From: an uncultured Pedobacter sp.
GTDB taxonomy: Bacteria; Bacteroidota; Bacteroidia; Sphingobacteriales; Sphingobacteriaceae
DNA: 64,000 nucleotides
NCBI RefSeq assembly: GCF_946480185.1
Contig: NZ_CAMLIG010000021.1
Location: 1-64,000, forward strand
Direction: 5' to 3'
In this document: piece after piece, positions 1-7,119 of the stretch
Numbering within the stretch: the first letter of the stretch is position 1
How the letters are laid out: every line of letters begins with the position of its first letter
Made by a program: the position numbers and the translations under genes
Notes under the pieces: model-generated
What the model was told of the DNA's origin: nothing
Database searches by the model: none
The model's input: the letters and a program-made list of their open reading frames with translations, nothing else

Positions 1-495
1 TTCTTCAATATTTCCCTCAGTTACAGCTTCTTCAACCGTTTCAATTTCCTGAAGAGGTTCTTCGATTTGTGATTCCTCTTCTACAATAGCATTTTCAAAC
101 TGCTCCTCCTCGGCTGTATGCTCGTCAACCTTATAATAGTTTAAATCGGCACCAAAAGCTTGCCCCAAATCATTCCGGGATTCAATAACTTCTAAAATTT
201 TATTAGACTCATTAATAGCATCGTTAAGTAAAATACTTTCACTCTCAAAATCTTCAACGTGACGGGTAAATTGAAATAAAGCTTCGCGGTTTGATGCGAA
301 AGTGGCGGCTTTAGATAAAAAGTTTTCTCCGTCTTCGCTAAATTTTGTAGCCTGTGCAACTAAAAAATGTAAGGTTTGGCAATAAGGATATTTTAAAATC
401 CAGTCATTAATCATACTTAAATCATTGCTACTCACAGCCTGTGGGTGCGCATGAAGATTTATAAATTGATTAGCTTCTGAAATATTGATATCCAC
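1..495 (-). CDS. Hypothetical protein downstream of lptE (3' end outside window)
   Basis: Open frame of 165 codons that runs off the left edge without a stop. It starts at a GTG at 495, 48 bp after the lptE stop; no ATG lies between that in-frame stop and the GTG. The protein starts (M)DINISEANQF, has a helical middle with a segment reading ILKYPYCQTLHFLVAQA, and then becomes very rich in Glu (EEEQFENAIVEEES). There is no signal peptide or membrane segment, so it is probably cytoplasmic. In Bacteroidetes a gene of unknown function often sits between lptE and secG, and this fits that place. Co-transcription with miaB, the activator and lptE is likely. Function unknown. Confidence 0.7.
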   Translation of the reverse strand, partial: MDINISEANQFINLHAHPQAVSSNDLSMINDWILKYPYCQTLHFLVAQATKFSEDGENFLSKAATFASNREALFQFTRHVEDFESESILLNDAINESNKILEVIESRNDLGQAFGADLNYYKVDEHTAEEEQFENAIVEEESQIEEPLQEIETVEEAVTEGNIEE

Positions 496-543
496 TGATG
501 TTATTTGCTTAGCGTTGTAAAACCCTGTGAAGTTAGTAAAACC

Positions 544-1056
544 CTACCAATTGGCAAAAGCCCGGTTATAAATATCCTCGGTTAGTTGCTGATTAATGTC
601 TTTAACAAGCGCTGGCTCCTGGCTACTAAACGGACTTCCTTGGGTAGAAAAATCTTTATAACGCGTAAATGTTTGTTCAAAGCTTTTATCGGCTTCAATT
701 TTATTGGTGTACTTTACGCTTACCGTTATACTTAACCGGGTTAAACCCGCGGTTACCTTTTCATTGGCCTGTATGGCAACGGGTTGTAAATTATAATCTG
801 TTATTCTACCGCTAAAGTTGGCATCGCCATCCACACGTAAAAAACTTAAACTGGTTTGTGTTCGTATCCTGTCTTTAAGTGCTTCGGTAAAAGACTGACT
901 TAAATTTGGGTTTACTAAGGGAGCGGTGTTTTCAAAAACCAAAACCGAAACCGTTTTCATCCCCGCAGAGATGGAACCTCCGGTAAAAGAATAAACACCA
1001 CAACCTGCCAATAAAATAAGTGGTAAAGCAATTAATAAAAAAGCCTTCTTTATCAT
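544..1056 (-). CDS. lptE: LptE-like LPS assembly lipoprotein
   Basis: 170 aa. The N-terminus is a lipoprotein signal: MIKK, a hydrophobic stretch, then the lipobox LLAGC with the acylated Cys at residue 19. The mature start GVYSFTGGSI is typical of the Bacteroidetes LptE family (PF04390). LptE partners the LptD barrel in the outer membrane and helps insert lipopolysaccharide into the outer leaflet. Its ATG overlaps the stop of the upstream sigma-54 activator gene (ATGA, 4 bp), showing translational coupling in one operon. The family call rests on the N-terminal pattern, the length and the conserved neighbourhood; Bacteroidetes LptE is very divergent from the E. coli protein. Confidence 0.85.
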   Translation of the reverse strand: MIKKAFLLIALPLILLAGCGVYSFTGGSISAGMKTVSVLVFENTAPLVNPNLSQSFTEALKDRIRTQTSLSFLRVDGDANFSGRITDYNLQPVAIQANEKVTAGLTRLSITVSVKYTNKIEADKSFEQTFTRYKDFSTQGSPFSSQEPALVKDINQQLTEDIYNRAFANW

Positions 1057-2285
1057 AAGTTTAGTTCTTTAATTTTTCGGTATAAAGTACGTTCAGAAAT
1101 CCCTAATTCTTCTGAAGCAGCTTTTCTTTTTCCTTTGTGTTTTTTTAATGCTTTTTTAATCATATCCGCCTCTTTATCTATTAAAGACAAAGATTCTTCT
1201 ACTTCTTCTGCATCATGTGCGATGTGATAATTATCTGAACGGGAATGGTTAACCGGCTGCTGAATGGTTAAAGTGGAGTCGCTTTCTGGCATATCCAAAT
1301 CCTCATACAAAGCATTAATTATATGTGGATTATCTGCTACATAATTAGAAACGCCATCGCCATGCTTAATAATATCTACCACTAACTTCTTAAGCTCCAC
1401 CATGTCCTTTTTCATGTCAAAAAGCACTTTATAAAGAATGTCTCTTTCAGAAAAATCCTCTTTATTGCTGTTTTGATTTAGCCTCATCGGAAGGCTAGAG
1501 GCATGGTCATTTGGAATGTAAGAAAGCAAGGTTTGTGCGCTAATGTGTCTTTCTCTTTCTAAAACAGCAATCTGCTCGGCAATATTTCTTAACTGGCGTA
1601 CGTTTCCGGGCCAGCCGTAGTTAACTAAAACCTGAACGGCGCTATCGTCTAAAGTTACATTTGGGGAACGGTATTTCTCAGAAAAATCGGTAACAAACTT
1701 TCTAAAAATCAAATGAATGTCTTCTTTCCGGTCTCTTAACGGTGGGATTTTTAAAGGAACAGTGTTTAAACGATAGTATAAATCCTCACGGAATTTTCCG
1801 GCTTTTACGGCTTCAAACATGTCAACATTTGTTGCCGCAACTACTCTTACATCCGTTTTTTGCACTTTTGAGGATCCTACCCTAATGTATTCGCCCGATT
1901 CTAGCACACGCAATAATCTGGCTTGTGTGCCGATGGGCAGTTCGCCAACTTCATCCAAAAAGATGGTACCGCCGTTGACTACCTCAAAATAACCTTTTCT
2001 GGCTTCATGGGCACCGGTAAAACTTCCTTTTTCGTGACCAAAAAGCTCTGAATCTATGGTTCCTTCTGGAATTGCTCCGCAGTTAACCGCGATAAAAGGT
2101 CCATGCTTACGGGTACTGAGCTGATGGATGATGTGCGAAAAAACTTCTTTTCCCGAACCACTTTCTCCAGTAATTAATACGGTAATATCCGTGGGCGCAA
2201 CCTGCCTTGCAATATCTATAGCCCGGTTAAGCAAAGGCGAACCTCCAATTATCCCGAAACGTTGTTTAATGTCTTGTACGTCCAT
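1053..2285 (-). CDS. Sigma-54-dependent transcriptional activator (AAA+ and Fis HTH)
   Basis: 410 aa bacterial enhancer-binding protein. The AAA+ domain starts almost at the N-terminus: Walker A GESGSGKE near residues 40-47, the sigma-54 contact loop GSFTGA at 87-92, Walker B GGTIFLDEVGEL at 105-116, and the R-finger region LYYRLNTVPL. A linker of about 100 residues follows, then a Fis-type helix-turn-helix at the very C-terminus (KAASEELGISERTLYRKIKEL). There is no receiver or GAF domain, so its input signal is not visible. The loop has Ser where the classic motif has Ala (GAFTGA). It would hydrolyse ATP to open RNA polymerase-sigma-54 promoters. It sits between miaB and lptE and overlaps lptE by 4 bp. 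Confidence 0.92.
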   Translation of the reverse strand: MDVQDIKQRFGIIGGSPLLNRAIDIARQVAPTDITVLITGESGSGKEVFSHIIHQLSTRKHGPFIAVNCGAIPEGTIDSELFGHEKGSFTGAHEARKGYFEVVNGGTIFLDEVGELPIGTQARLLRVLESGEYIRVGSSKVQKTDVRVVAATNVDMFEAVKAGKFREDLYYRLNTVPLKIPPLRDRKEDIHLIFRKFVTDFSEKYRSPNVTLDDSAVQVLVNYGWPGNVRQLRNIAEQIAVLERERHISAQTLLSYIPNDHASSLPMRLNQNSNKEDFSERDILYKVLFDMKKDMVELKKLVVDIIKHGDGVSNYVADNPHIINALYEDLDMPESDSTLTIQQPVNHSRSDNYHIAHDAEEVEESLSLIDKEADMIKKALKKHKGKRKAASEELGISERTLYRKIKELNL

Positions 2286-2296
2286 ATTTTTATTTG

Positions 2297-2393
2297 GATG
2301 TGAGATTTGAGTATTGGGTATTGAGAAATTGCAAATTCAAGAAAAATATATTTTAAGGAATAATTTCCACTTCTCAATACGCTATACTCACTA
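2297..2393. repeat. Imperfect inverted repeat in the miaB-activator gap
   Basis: The 108-bp gap between miaB and the activator gene holds two 19-bp arms, 2309-2327 (GAGTATTGGGTATTGAGAA) and 2371-2389. The second is the reverse complement of the first with three mismatches. The left arm is preceded by the similar text GTGAGATTT, and the right arm ends two bases before the end of this gap. The layout resembles small non-coding palindromic elements (MITE-like) of Bacteroidetes genomes. It could also act as an RNA stem within the operon transcript. No other copy was seen in the window. Confidence 0.45.
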
Positions 2394-3911
2394 CTATTCT
2401 ACCACCCTTCCAATTAAAGTTGCTGTTGTTGTTTTTTCGATGAATACGTTTACATAATCGCCGGGTTTTATGCCTTCCGTTACCGGGAAAATAACCATGT
2501 GGTTATGGTCGCTACGTCCGCAATAATCAGTTTTTGATTTCTTGGATAAACCTTCCACCAAAACTATTTCTGTTTTACCCAATCTGTTTTGGGCCCTAAA
2601 AAAGCTGTTTTTTTGCTGTAAAGCAATGACTTCTTCTAACCTGCGCTGCTTCACATCTTCCGGTACATCATCCGCAAATTTCTTAGCAGCTGGCGTTCCG
2701 GGTCTTTCCGAGTAAGAATACATGTAAGCAAACTCAAACTTCACATCTTCCATTAAACTTAAAGTTTCTTGATGTTCCTCCTCGGTTTCGCCACAAAATC
2801 CGGTAATGATATCGCTGGAAATGGCGCAATCCGGAATAATTTCACGGATGGCTTTTATCCTATCTAAATACCATTCGCGGGTGTAAGTACGGTTCATCAA
2901 ATCCAAAACTCTTGAACTGCCCGATTGTACCGGTAAATGAATGTAATTACAGATATTTTTATGTTTAGCAATGGTTTCTAAAACCTCGTTGGTAATATCT
3001 TTTGGATGTGAAGTGGAAAAGCGCACCCGAATATCCGGACTAACGGCAGCCACCATTTCAAGGAGTTTGGCGAAATTAACTGGAGCCTCACCCCAGCCCT
3101 CTCCGAAGGAGAGGGAGTTCGAACCGGCACTCTTATTTACCAAATTGTCGGTTTCTCCTGCGCTTCCTTCTCCTTCGGAGAAGGACAGAGGATGAGGCAC
3201 CCACTTATACGAGTCAACATTTTGCCCTAAAAGCGTTATCTCTTTATAACCTGCATCTCTTAATTCTTCCGCTTCGCGGATGATGGAGAATGGATCACGG
3301 CTGCGTTCTCTGCCACGGGTAAATGGCACCACACAAAATGAGCACATATTATCGCAACCACGCATAATGGAAATAAATGCCGAAATCCCGTTTGAGTTTA
3401 AACGGATTGGGCTTAAATCTGCATAAGTTTCTTCTCGGGAAAGCAGCACATTAATGGCTTTATACCCGTCATTAACCTGTGCGATTAAGTTGGGCAAATC
3501 TCGATAAGCATCTGGGCCAACCACAACATCCACCAATTTTTCTTCCTCTAAAAATTTAGACTTTAAGCGCTCGGCCATACAACCTAAAACACCAATTACT
3601 AAATCTTTGTTTTGGCGTTTAACCGCTCTAAATTGCTTTAGCCTATTTCTTACCCTGGTTTCAGCATTCTCACGAATAGAGCAGGTATTGATGAAAATTA
3701 CATCTGCTTCTTCATATTCATCTGTGGTAGAAAAACCTTCCTTGCTTAAAATGGAAGCCACAATCTCACTGTCCGAAAAATTCATGGCACAACCATAGCT
3801 TTCTATATATAGCTTTCGCTGATTGGGGAGGTTACTCTTACTTTCTAAAACTAAAGCCTCCCCTTGCCTGGATTCATCGTGTTGCTTGGAAGGTAAATCT
3901 ATCTCTAACAT
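2394..3911 (-). CDS. miaB: tRNA-2-methylthio-N6-dimethylallyladenosine synthase MiaB
   Basis: Radical-SAM methylthiotransferase that adds a methylthio group to i6A37 of tRNAs reading UNN codons. From the chosen start it has 505 aa. In order: the UPF0004 domain ([16 protein letters not shown], with Cys in [10 protein letters not shown] and GVLGCMAER), the radical-SAM cluster motif [11 protein letters not shown], and a C-terminal TRAM domain ([13 protein letters not shown] to the end). I chose the ATG at 3911 (MLEIDLPSK) rather than an in-frame start at 3971, because a TAATTTTG -7 box lies at 3930-3937. The protein is longer than usual because 38 codons between DSYKW and [10 protein letters not shown] are a palindromic repeat (3085-3198). 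The reading frame stays open through the insert. Confidence 0.95.
   Translation of the reverse strand: MLEIDLPSKQHDESRQGEALVLESKSNLPNQRKLYIESYGCAMNFSDSEIVASILSKEGFSTTDEYEEADVIFINTCSIRENAETRVRNRLKQFRAVKRQNKDLVIGVLGCMAERLKSKFLEEEKLVDVVVGPDAYRDLPNLIAQVNDGYKAINVLLSREETYADLSPIRLNSNGISAFISIMRGCDNMCSFCVVPFTRGRERSRDPFSIIREAEELRDAGYKEITLLGQNVDSYKWVPHPLSFSEGEGSAGETDNLVNKSAGSNSLSFGEGWGEAPVNFAKLLEMVAAVSPDIRVRFSTSHPKDITNEVLETIAKHKNICNYIHLPVQSGSSRVLDLMNRTYTREWYLDRIKAIREIIPDCAISSDIITGFCGETEEEHQETLSLMEDVKFEFAYMYSYSERPGTPAAKKFADDVPEDVKQRRLEEVIALQQKNSFFRAQNRLGKTEIVLVEGLSKKSKTDYCGRSDHNHMVIFPVTEGIKPGDYVNVFIEKTTTATLIGRVVE
3085..3198. repeat. Palindromic repeat element inserted in frame in miaB
   Basis: A 114-bp block with inverted ends: GCCTCACCCCAGCCCTCTCC at the left and GGACAGAGGATGAGGC at the right, whose reverse complement is GCCTCATCCTCTGTCC. 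Each end also forms its own hairpin: CCCTCTCC-GAA-GGAGAGGG near 3097-3115 and a TCCTTCTCC/GGAGAAGGA hairpin near 3166-3186. Repeats with this CTCACCC...CTCTCC...GGAGAGGG pattern are usually intergenic in bacteria. Here the block is exactly 38 codons, stop-free on the miaB strand, and read as [12 protein letters not shown] ... [12 protein letters not shown]. Family naming is from memory of the sequence pattern. Confidence 0.75.
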
Positions 3912-3929
3912 GCTTTTTGATTTGGATTG

Positions 3930-3937
3930 CAAAATTA
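3930..3937 (-). promoter_or_regulatory. -7 promoter box for miaB
   Basis: Reads TAATTTTG on the minus strand, a match to the Bacteroidetes -7 consensus TAnnTTTG. It lies 18 bp before the ATG at 3911 and would sit inside the coding region if the upstream in-frame start were used, so it decides the start. No clear -33 TTG is visible. Confidence 0.5.
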
Positions 3938-4010
3938 GAAATTTTAAAATGAAATGACAGATTGTCAGCAAAGAAATTACAGATGATGATTTTAAGATGA
4001 TGGTGAAGTC

Positions 4011-4203
4011 AAGTTATATGTAATTGTTTTCCTATTCGCTACTTTTGAAACATCTATGTACATTGCTTTAGAAGCCGGCATTGGTTTAGGCGCTTTTTTT
4101 TTGGATGGTTTGTGAGCGATAAAATTGGCAAAACGCCTTTGGTATTTTATGGAGCCGCTTTTGTAAACTTATTCGGGTTGATTTATTTTTATTCCACCGA
4201 AAT
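4011..4203 (+). pseudogene. Remnant of an MFS transporter C-terminus
   Basis: Frame 1 (4011-4099) reads LYVIVFLFATFETSMYIALE then AGIGLGAFF. It breaks at a run of nine T at 4094-4102 and continues in another frame as GWFVSDKIGKTP, then LVFYGAAFVNLFGLIYFYST. The combined text is the last two transmembrane helices of a major-facilitator transporter (ALEAGIGLGA...GW is typical). About 330 upstream residues are missing, no start is present, and the next gene upstream is miaB on the other strand. It is therefore a decayed fragment rather than a gene. A GTG-started frame at 4112-4327 covers part of it and reads on through the downstream terminator, so it is not a real gene. Confidence 0.65.
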
Positions 4204-4210
4204 CAAAATA

Positions 4211-4246
4211 AAAAACCCCTTATCCAAAACGGATAAAGGGTTTTTT
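4211..4246 (-). terminator. Rho-independent terminator of the barrel gene, probably bidirectional
   Basis: CCCCTTATCC, loop AAAAC, GGATAAAGGG, flanked by A-runs on one side and T-runs on the other, with one mispair in the stem. It lies 38 bp downstream of the outer-membrane barrel gene stop at 4284, on the minus strand. Confidence 0.75.
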
Positions 4247-4283
4247 GAAATTATTTTAGCCTTAGACGTTAAGCCTTCTCAGA

Positions 4284-4910
4284 TTAAAACTTTAAAGCTA
4301 AACCAGCTTGCCAAGTTTGGTTTTTAAAGGCTGGAGTTTCTGTAGTTCCGTCTTCATTGTTTTTTTGGAAGTCTAAAGCATATCTCGCATTTAAACTTAA
4401 ATTGTTGGTAATATCAAAACCGGCACCTAATACACCGCCAACAATGCTTTTCTTAAACTTATTTGCATCGTCTTCGTATTTGGTTTGCTCTGAACTGCTA
4501 AAGTTACCATCATATTTGGTCTTGGTTCTTGTTAAAAAAGAAACTTGTGGACCTAAATAAATGTTAAATCCACTAGCTGGGTTAATTTTAGCTAAAATGG
4601 GAACTTCAATCCAATTGGTAGTTTGAGTTAATGTTCCATCGCCTAATATTCCTGTTCTTTCAGATTTGTAACCTTTTTGGGAGAACATCGCCTCTGGTTG
4701 AAAAGACAAACGGTCAACAATTGGAATGTTAACAAATACACCTGCGTTAAAACCAGTAGTATAGTTTGTTTTAAAATCCGAATTGTCGGTTTTAATAATA
4801 TTACTAAAACTAATTCCACCTTTTACACCAAAACTTGGTCCTTTTGATTCCTGTGCGCTAACTTTCCCTGCAACTAGCAAGGCAAATGCTACTATAAATA
4901 TTTTTTTCAT
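4284..4910 (-). CDS. Porin-family outer-membrane beta-barrel protein
   Basis: 208 aa from the ATG at 4910, chosen because MKKIFIVAFALLVAG-KVSAQ is a clean signal peptide; an in-frame ATG at 4937 would put nine charged residues in front of it. The mature part starts SFGVKGGISFSNI and alternates hydrophobic strands with polar turns (YTTGFNAGVFVNIPI, WIEVPILAKINP, FNIYLGPQVSFL, SLNARYALDF), ending in GLALKF with a terminal Phe. This is the outer-membrane beta-barrel type 2 family (PorT-like, PF13568) common in Bacteroidetes. Its role is unknown; small barrels of this kind are often structural. It appears to be a single-gene transcript with its own terminator. Confidence 0.85.
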   Translation of the reverse strand: MKKIFIVAFALLVAGKVSAQESKGPSFGVKGGISFSNIIKTDNSDFKTNYTTGFNAGVFVNIPIVDRLSFQPEAMFSQKGYKSERTGILGDGTLTQTTNWIEVPILAKINPASGFNIYLGPQVSFLTRTKTKYDGNFSSSEQTKYEDDANKFKKSIVGGVLGAGFDITNNLSLNARYALDFQKNNEDGTTETPAFKNQTWQAGLALKF

Positions 4911-5211
4911 GTTCTTAATTATTGATTTACGCATCACTAGGAAATAAGTATGCCAAACTCTTTTTTGATGATTGTTGTTTGTTGCATCTGTTTGTTTATC
5001 AATAATTTAAAATAATGCTAAAAGTGTCCTCTTGAAAAGGTTATGCTGATATATAACCGTGATATATTGTAGTTTTTGAACTACGCCAGACTTTTTTTTG
5101 TACGATTAAGAAATAGCTTTCACCCTTTTGTTTTTAGGATATATAAAACCTATAATTGCTAATATTAAAAGTTTATCAGGCTACTGATAAGCAATAAGAA
5201 GAGAATTTCTG

Positions 5212-6927
5212 ATGAAAAAACAAATATTTCCCCTGTTAGCTTTTGTGTTTTATACGTTCACCACAAATGCACAAACGCATGTCTCCTTTGTAGAAACTTT
5301 AAATAGCCCTAACCGCTGGGTCGATTCTGTTTTTAGTAAGATGAGCCGGAATGAAAAAATCGGGCAATTGTTTATGGTTCGGGCGCATACTAACCTCGGG
5401 AAAAATTATTCCGATTCCGTAGGCGCAGTCATCAAAAAAGAACATTTGGGCGGTGTGGTTTTCTTTCAGGGCGGCCCGGTTAGGCAAGCTAACCTGATTA
5501 ACTATTACCAAAGTTTAGCTAAAATTCCGTTAATGATTGCCATGGACGGCGAGTGGGGTTTGGGGATGCGTTTGGACAGTACCATTTCTTTGCCTTATCA
5601 AATGACGCTTGGCGCTATCCAAAACAACGACTTGATTTATAAAATGGGACAACAGGTTGCCAAAGATTTTAAGCGCTTAGGTTTGCAAATTAATTTTGCG
5701 CCGGTGATGGATGTCAATAATAATCCAAAAAATCCGGTAATTGGCTACCGTTCTTTTGGAGACAATAAATACAACGTTGCACAAAAAGGCATCGCTTATA
5801 TGAAAGGAATGCAGGAAAGTGGTTTGTTTACCACCGCAAAGCATTTTCCTGGCCATGGCGATACAGATGTAGATTCGCATTTAGATTTACCTCAACTGAA
5901 TTTTACTGCCGGCCGATTGGATTCTTTGGAAATGTATCCATTTAAGCAAGCCTTTGCTTCGCAATTGGGCGGTGTAATGGTGGCGCACATGGATATTCCT
6001 GCTTTGGACAGTACACCACATTTGCCTTCCACACTTTCAAAACCGATAGTAACAGGGATTTTAAAAGATAAGCTAGGCTTTAAAGGTTTGGTTTTTTCTG
6101 ATGCGATGGAAATGAAAGGCGTGGTGAAATATTTTCCAAATGGAGAGGCGGATGTTAGGGCATTAATGGCCGGTATAGATGTGTTAGAGCTTTCGCAAAA
6201 TTCGGCCAGGGCAATTAAATTGATCCGTAAATCCATCAGGCAAAAAAGATTAAGCTGGGCAGAGGTGAATGCTAAAGTAAAGAAGATTTTGGAAGCTAAA
6301 TATTGGATGGGGCTTCATGAACTTACACCGGTAAACACGCAGAATTTAATTGCTGATTTAAATTCATTAGACGAAAAAAACCTCCATCAAGAGCTTACGG
6401 ATGCTGCTATCACGCTGTTAAAAGGCGAACAATTAATTCCGCTGCGTAATGATTTTGTGCGTAAAACCGCAATTGTTACCATAGGCGTTAACGAGCCAAG
6501 TGTTTTCGCAAAAATGATAAAAACTGCAATGCCAAATGCTACTTTGTTTATTGTTCCAAAAAATATCTCTATTAAAGAAATGGAAGCAGTAAATACCGAA
6601 CTAAAGAAATTTGATTTATGCTTGTTAACTATTTATGATAGCAGAACAAGACCTGCTTCAAGCTTGGATTATGACAGCTCTCTGAAACTATTTATTGCGG
6701 ATTTGGCAAGGAAAAATGCAATTACTACGGTATTTGCAAACCCATATACGGTAGCCGGTTTGCCCGGGATTGAAGCCAGTAAAGGATTAATTATAGCTTA
6801 CCAAAACAGTGTAGAAACCGAAACTTCGGCTGCAAAACTTTTATTAGGGAGATTGAATGCCAACGGGAAATTATCTGTAACCATCAATACGTTTTTTAAG
6901 TATGGCGATGGAATTCAGATGAAATAG
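5212..6927 (+). CDS. Glycoside hydrolase family 3, beta-N-acetylglucosaminidase-like
   Basis: 571 aa with signal peptide (cleavage near TTNAQ, residue 20). The GH3 N-terminal domain spans about 35-370. It contains the NagZ-type loop KHFPGHGDT at residues 210-218, followed by DSH, which supplies the His-Asp acid/base dyad of beta-N-acetylglucosaminidases. The likely nucleophile is Asp297 in FSDAMEM. A smaller C-terminal alpha/beta domain follows (380-571). Many Bacteroidetes relatives of about 1000 aa carry an extra C-terminal serine-hydrolase (beta-lactamase-like) domain. This protein stops just where that domain would begin (FKYGDGIQMK), and no remnant is visible after it. Likely role: periplasmic turnover of peptidoglycan sugars. 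Confidence 0.88.
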   Translation: MKKQIFPLLAFVFYTFTTNAQTHVSFVETLNSPNRWVDSVFSKMSRNEKIGQLFMVRAHTNLGKNYSDSVGAVIKKEHLGGVVFFQGGPVRQANLINYYQSLAKIPLMIAMDGEWGLGMRLDSTISLPYQMTLGAIQNNDLIYKMGQQVAKDFKRLGLQINFAPVMDVNNNPKNPVIGYRSFGDNKYNVAQKGIAYMKGMQESGLFTTAKHFPGHGDTDVDSHLDLPQLNFTAGRLDSLEMYPFKQAFASQLGGVMVAHMDIPALDSTPHLPSTLSKPIVTGILKDKLGFKGLVFSDAMEMKGVVKYFPNGEADVRALMAGIDVLELSQNSARAIKLIRKSIRQKRLSWAEVNAKVKKILEAKYWMGLHELTPVNTQNLIADLNSLDEKNLHQELTDAAITLLKGEQLIPLRNDFVRKTAIVTIGVNEPSVFAKMIKTAMPNATLFIVPKNISIKEMEAVNTELKKFDLCLLTIYDSRTRPASSLDYDSSLKLFIADLARKNAITTVFANPYTVAGLPGIEASKGLIIAYQNSVETETSAAKLLLGRLNANGKLSVTINTFFKYGDGIQMK

Positions 6928-7119
6928 GCAGTGAGTTTATTGGTATAGATGGTTTCTTAGTGCTTGCGCAAGTGCAAAACCAGTGTCGCGTCAAAATAAA
7001 TCCAAGCAAAATATTTGTGATGGTTTTGTAACACCATCATATCATTATCAGTTTTTTTCTTTCATCACCAGCCTGAGAATTGTATTTTTACCATTATACC
7101 TTTCTAAAATTAAGCAGAG

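Noticed and set aside
4112..4327. Open frame starting at GTG 4112 as an intact gene
   Set aside because: It begins inside an MFS helix remnant and reads through the terminator into the antisense of the barrel gene, so it was called part of a pseudogene.
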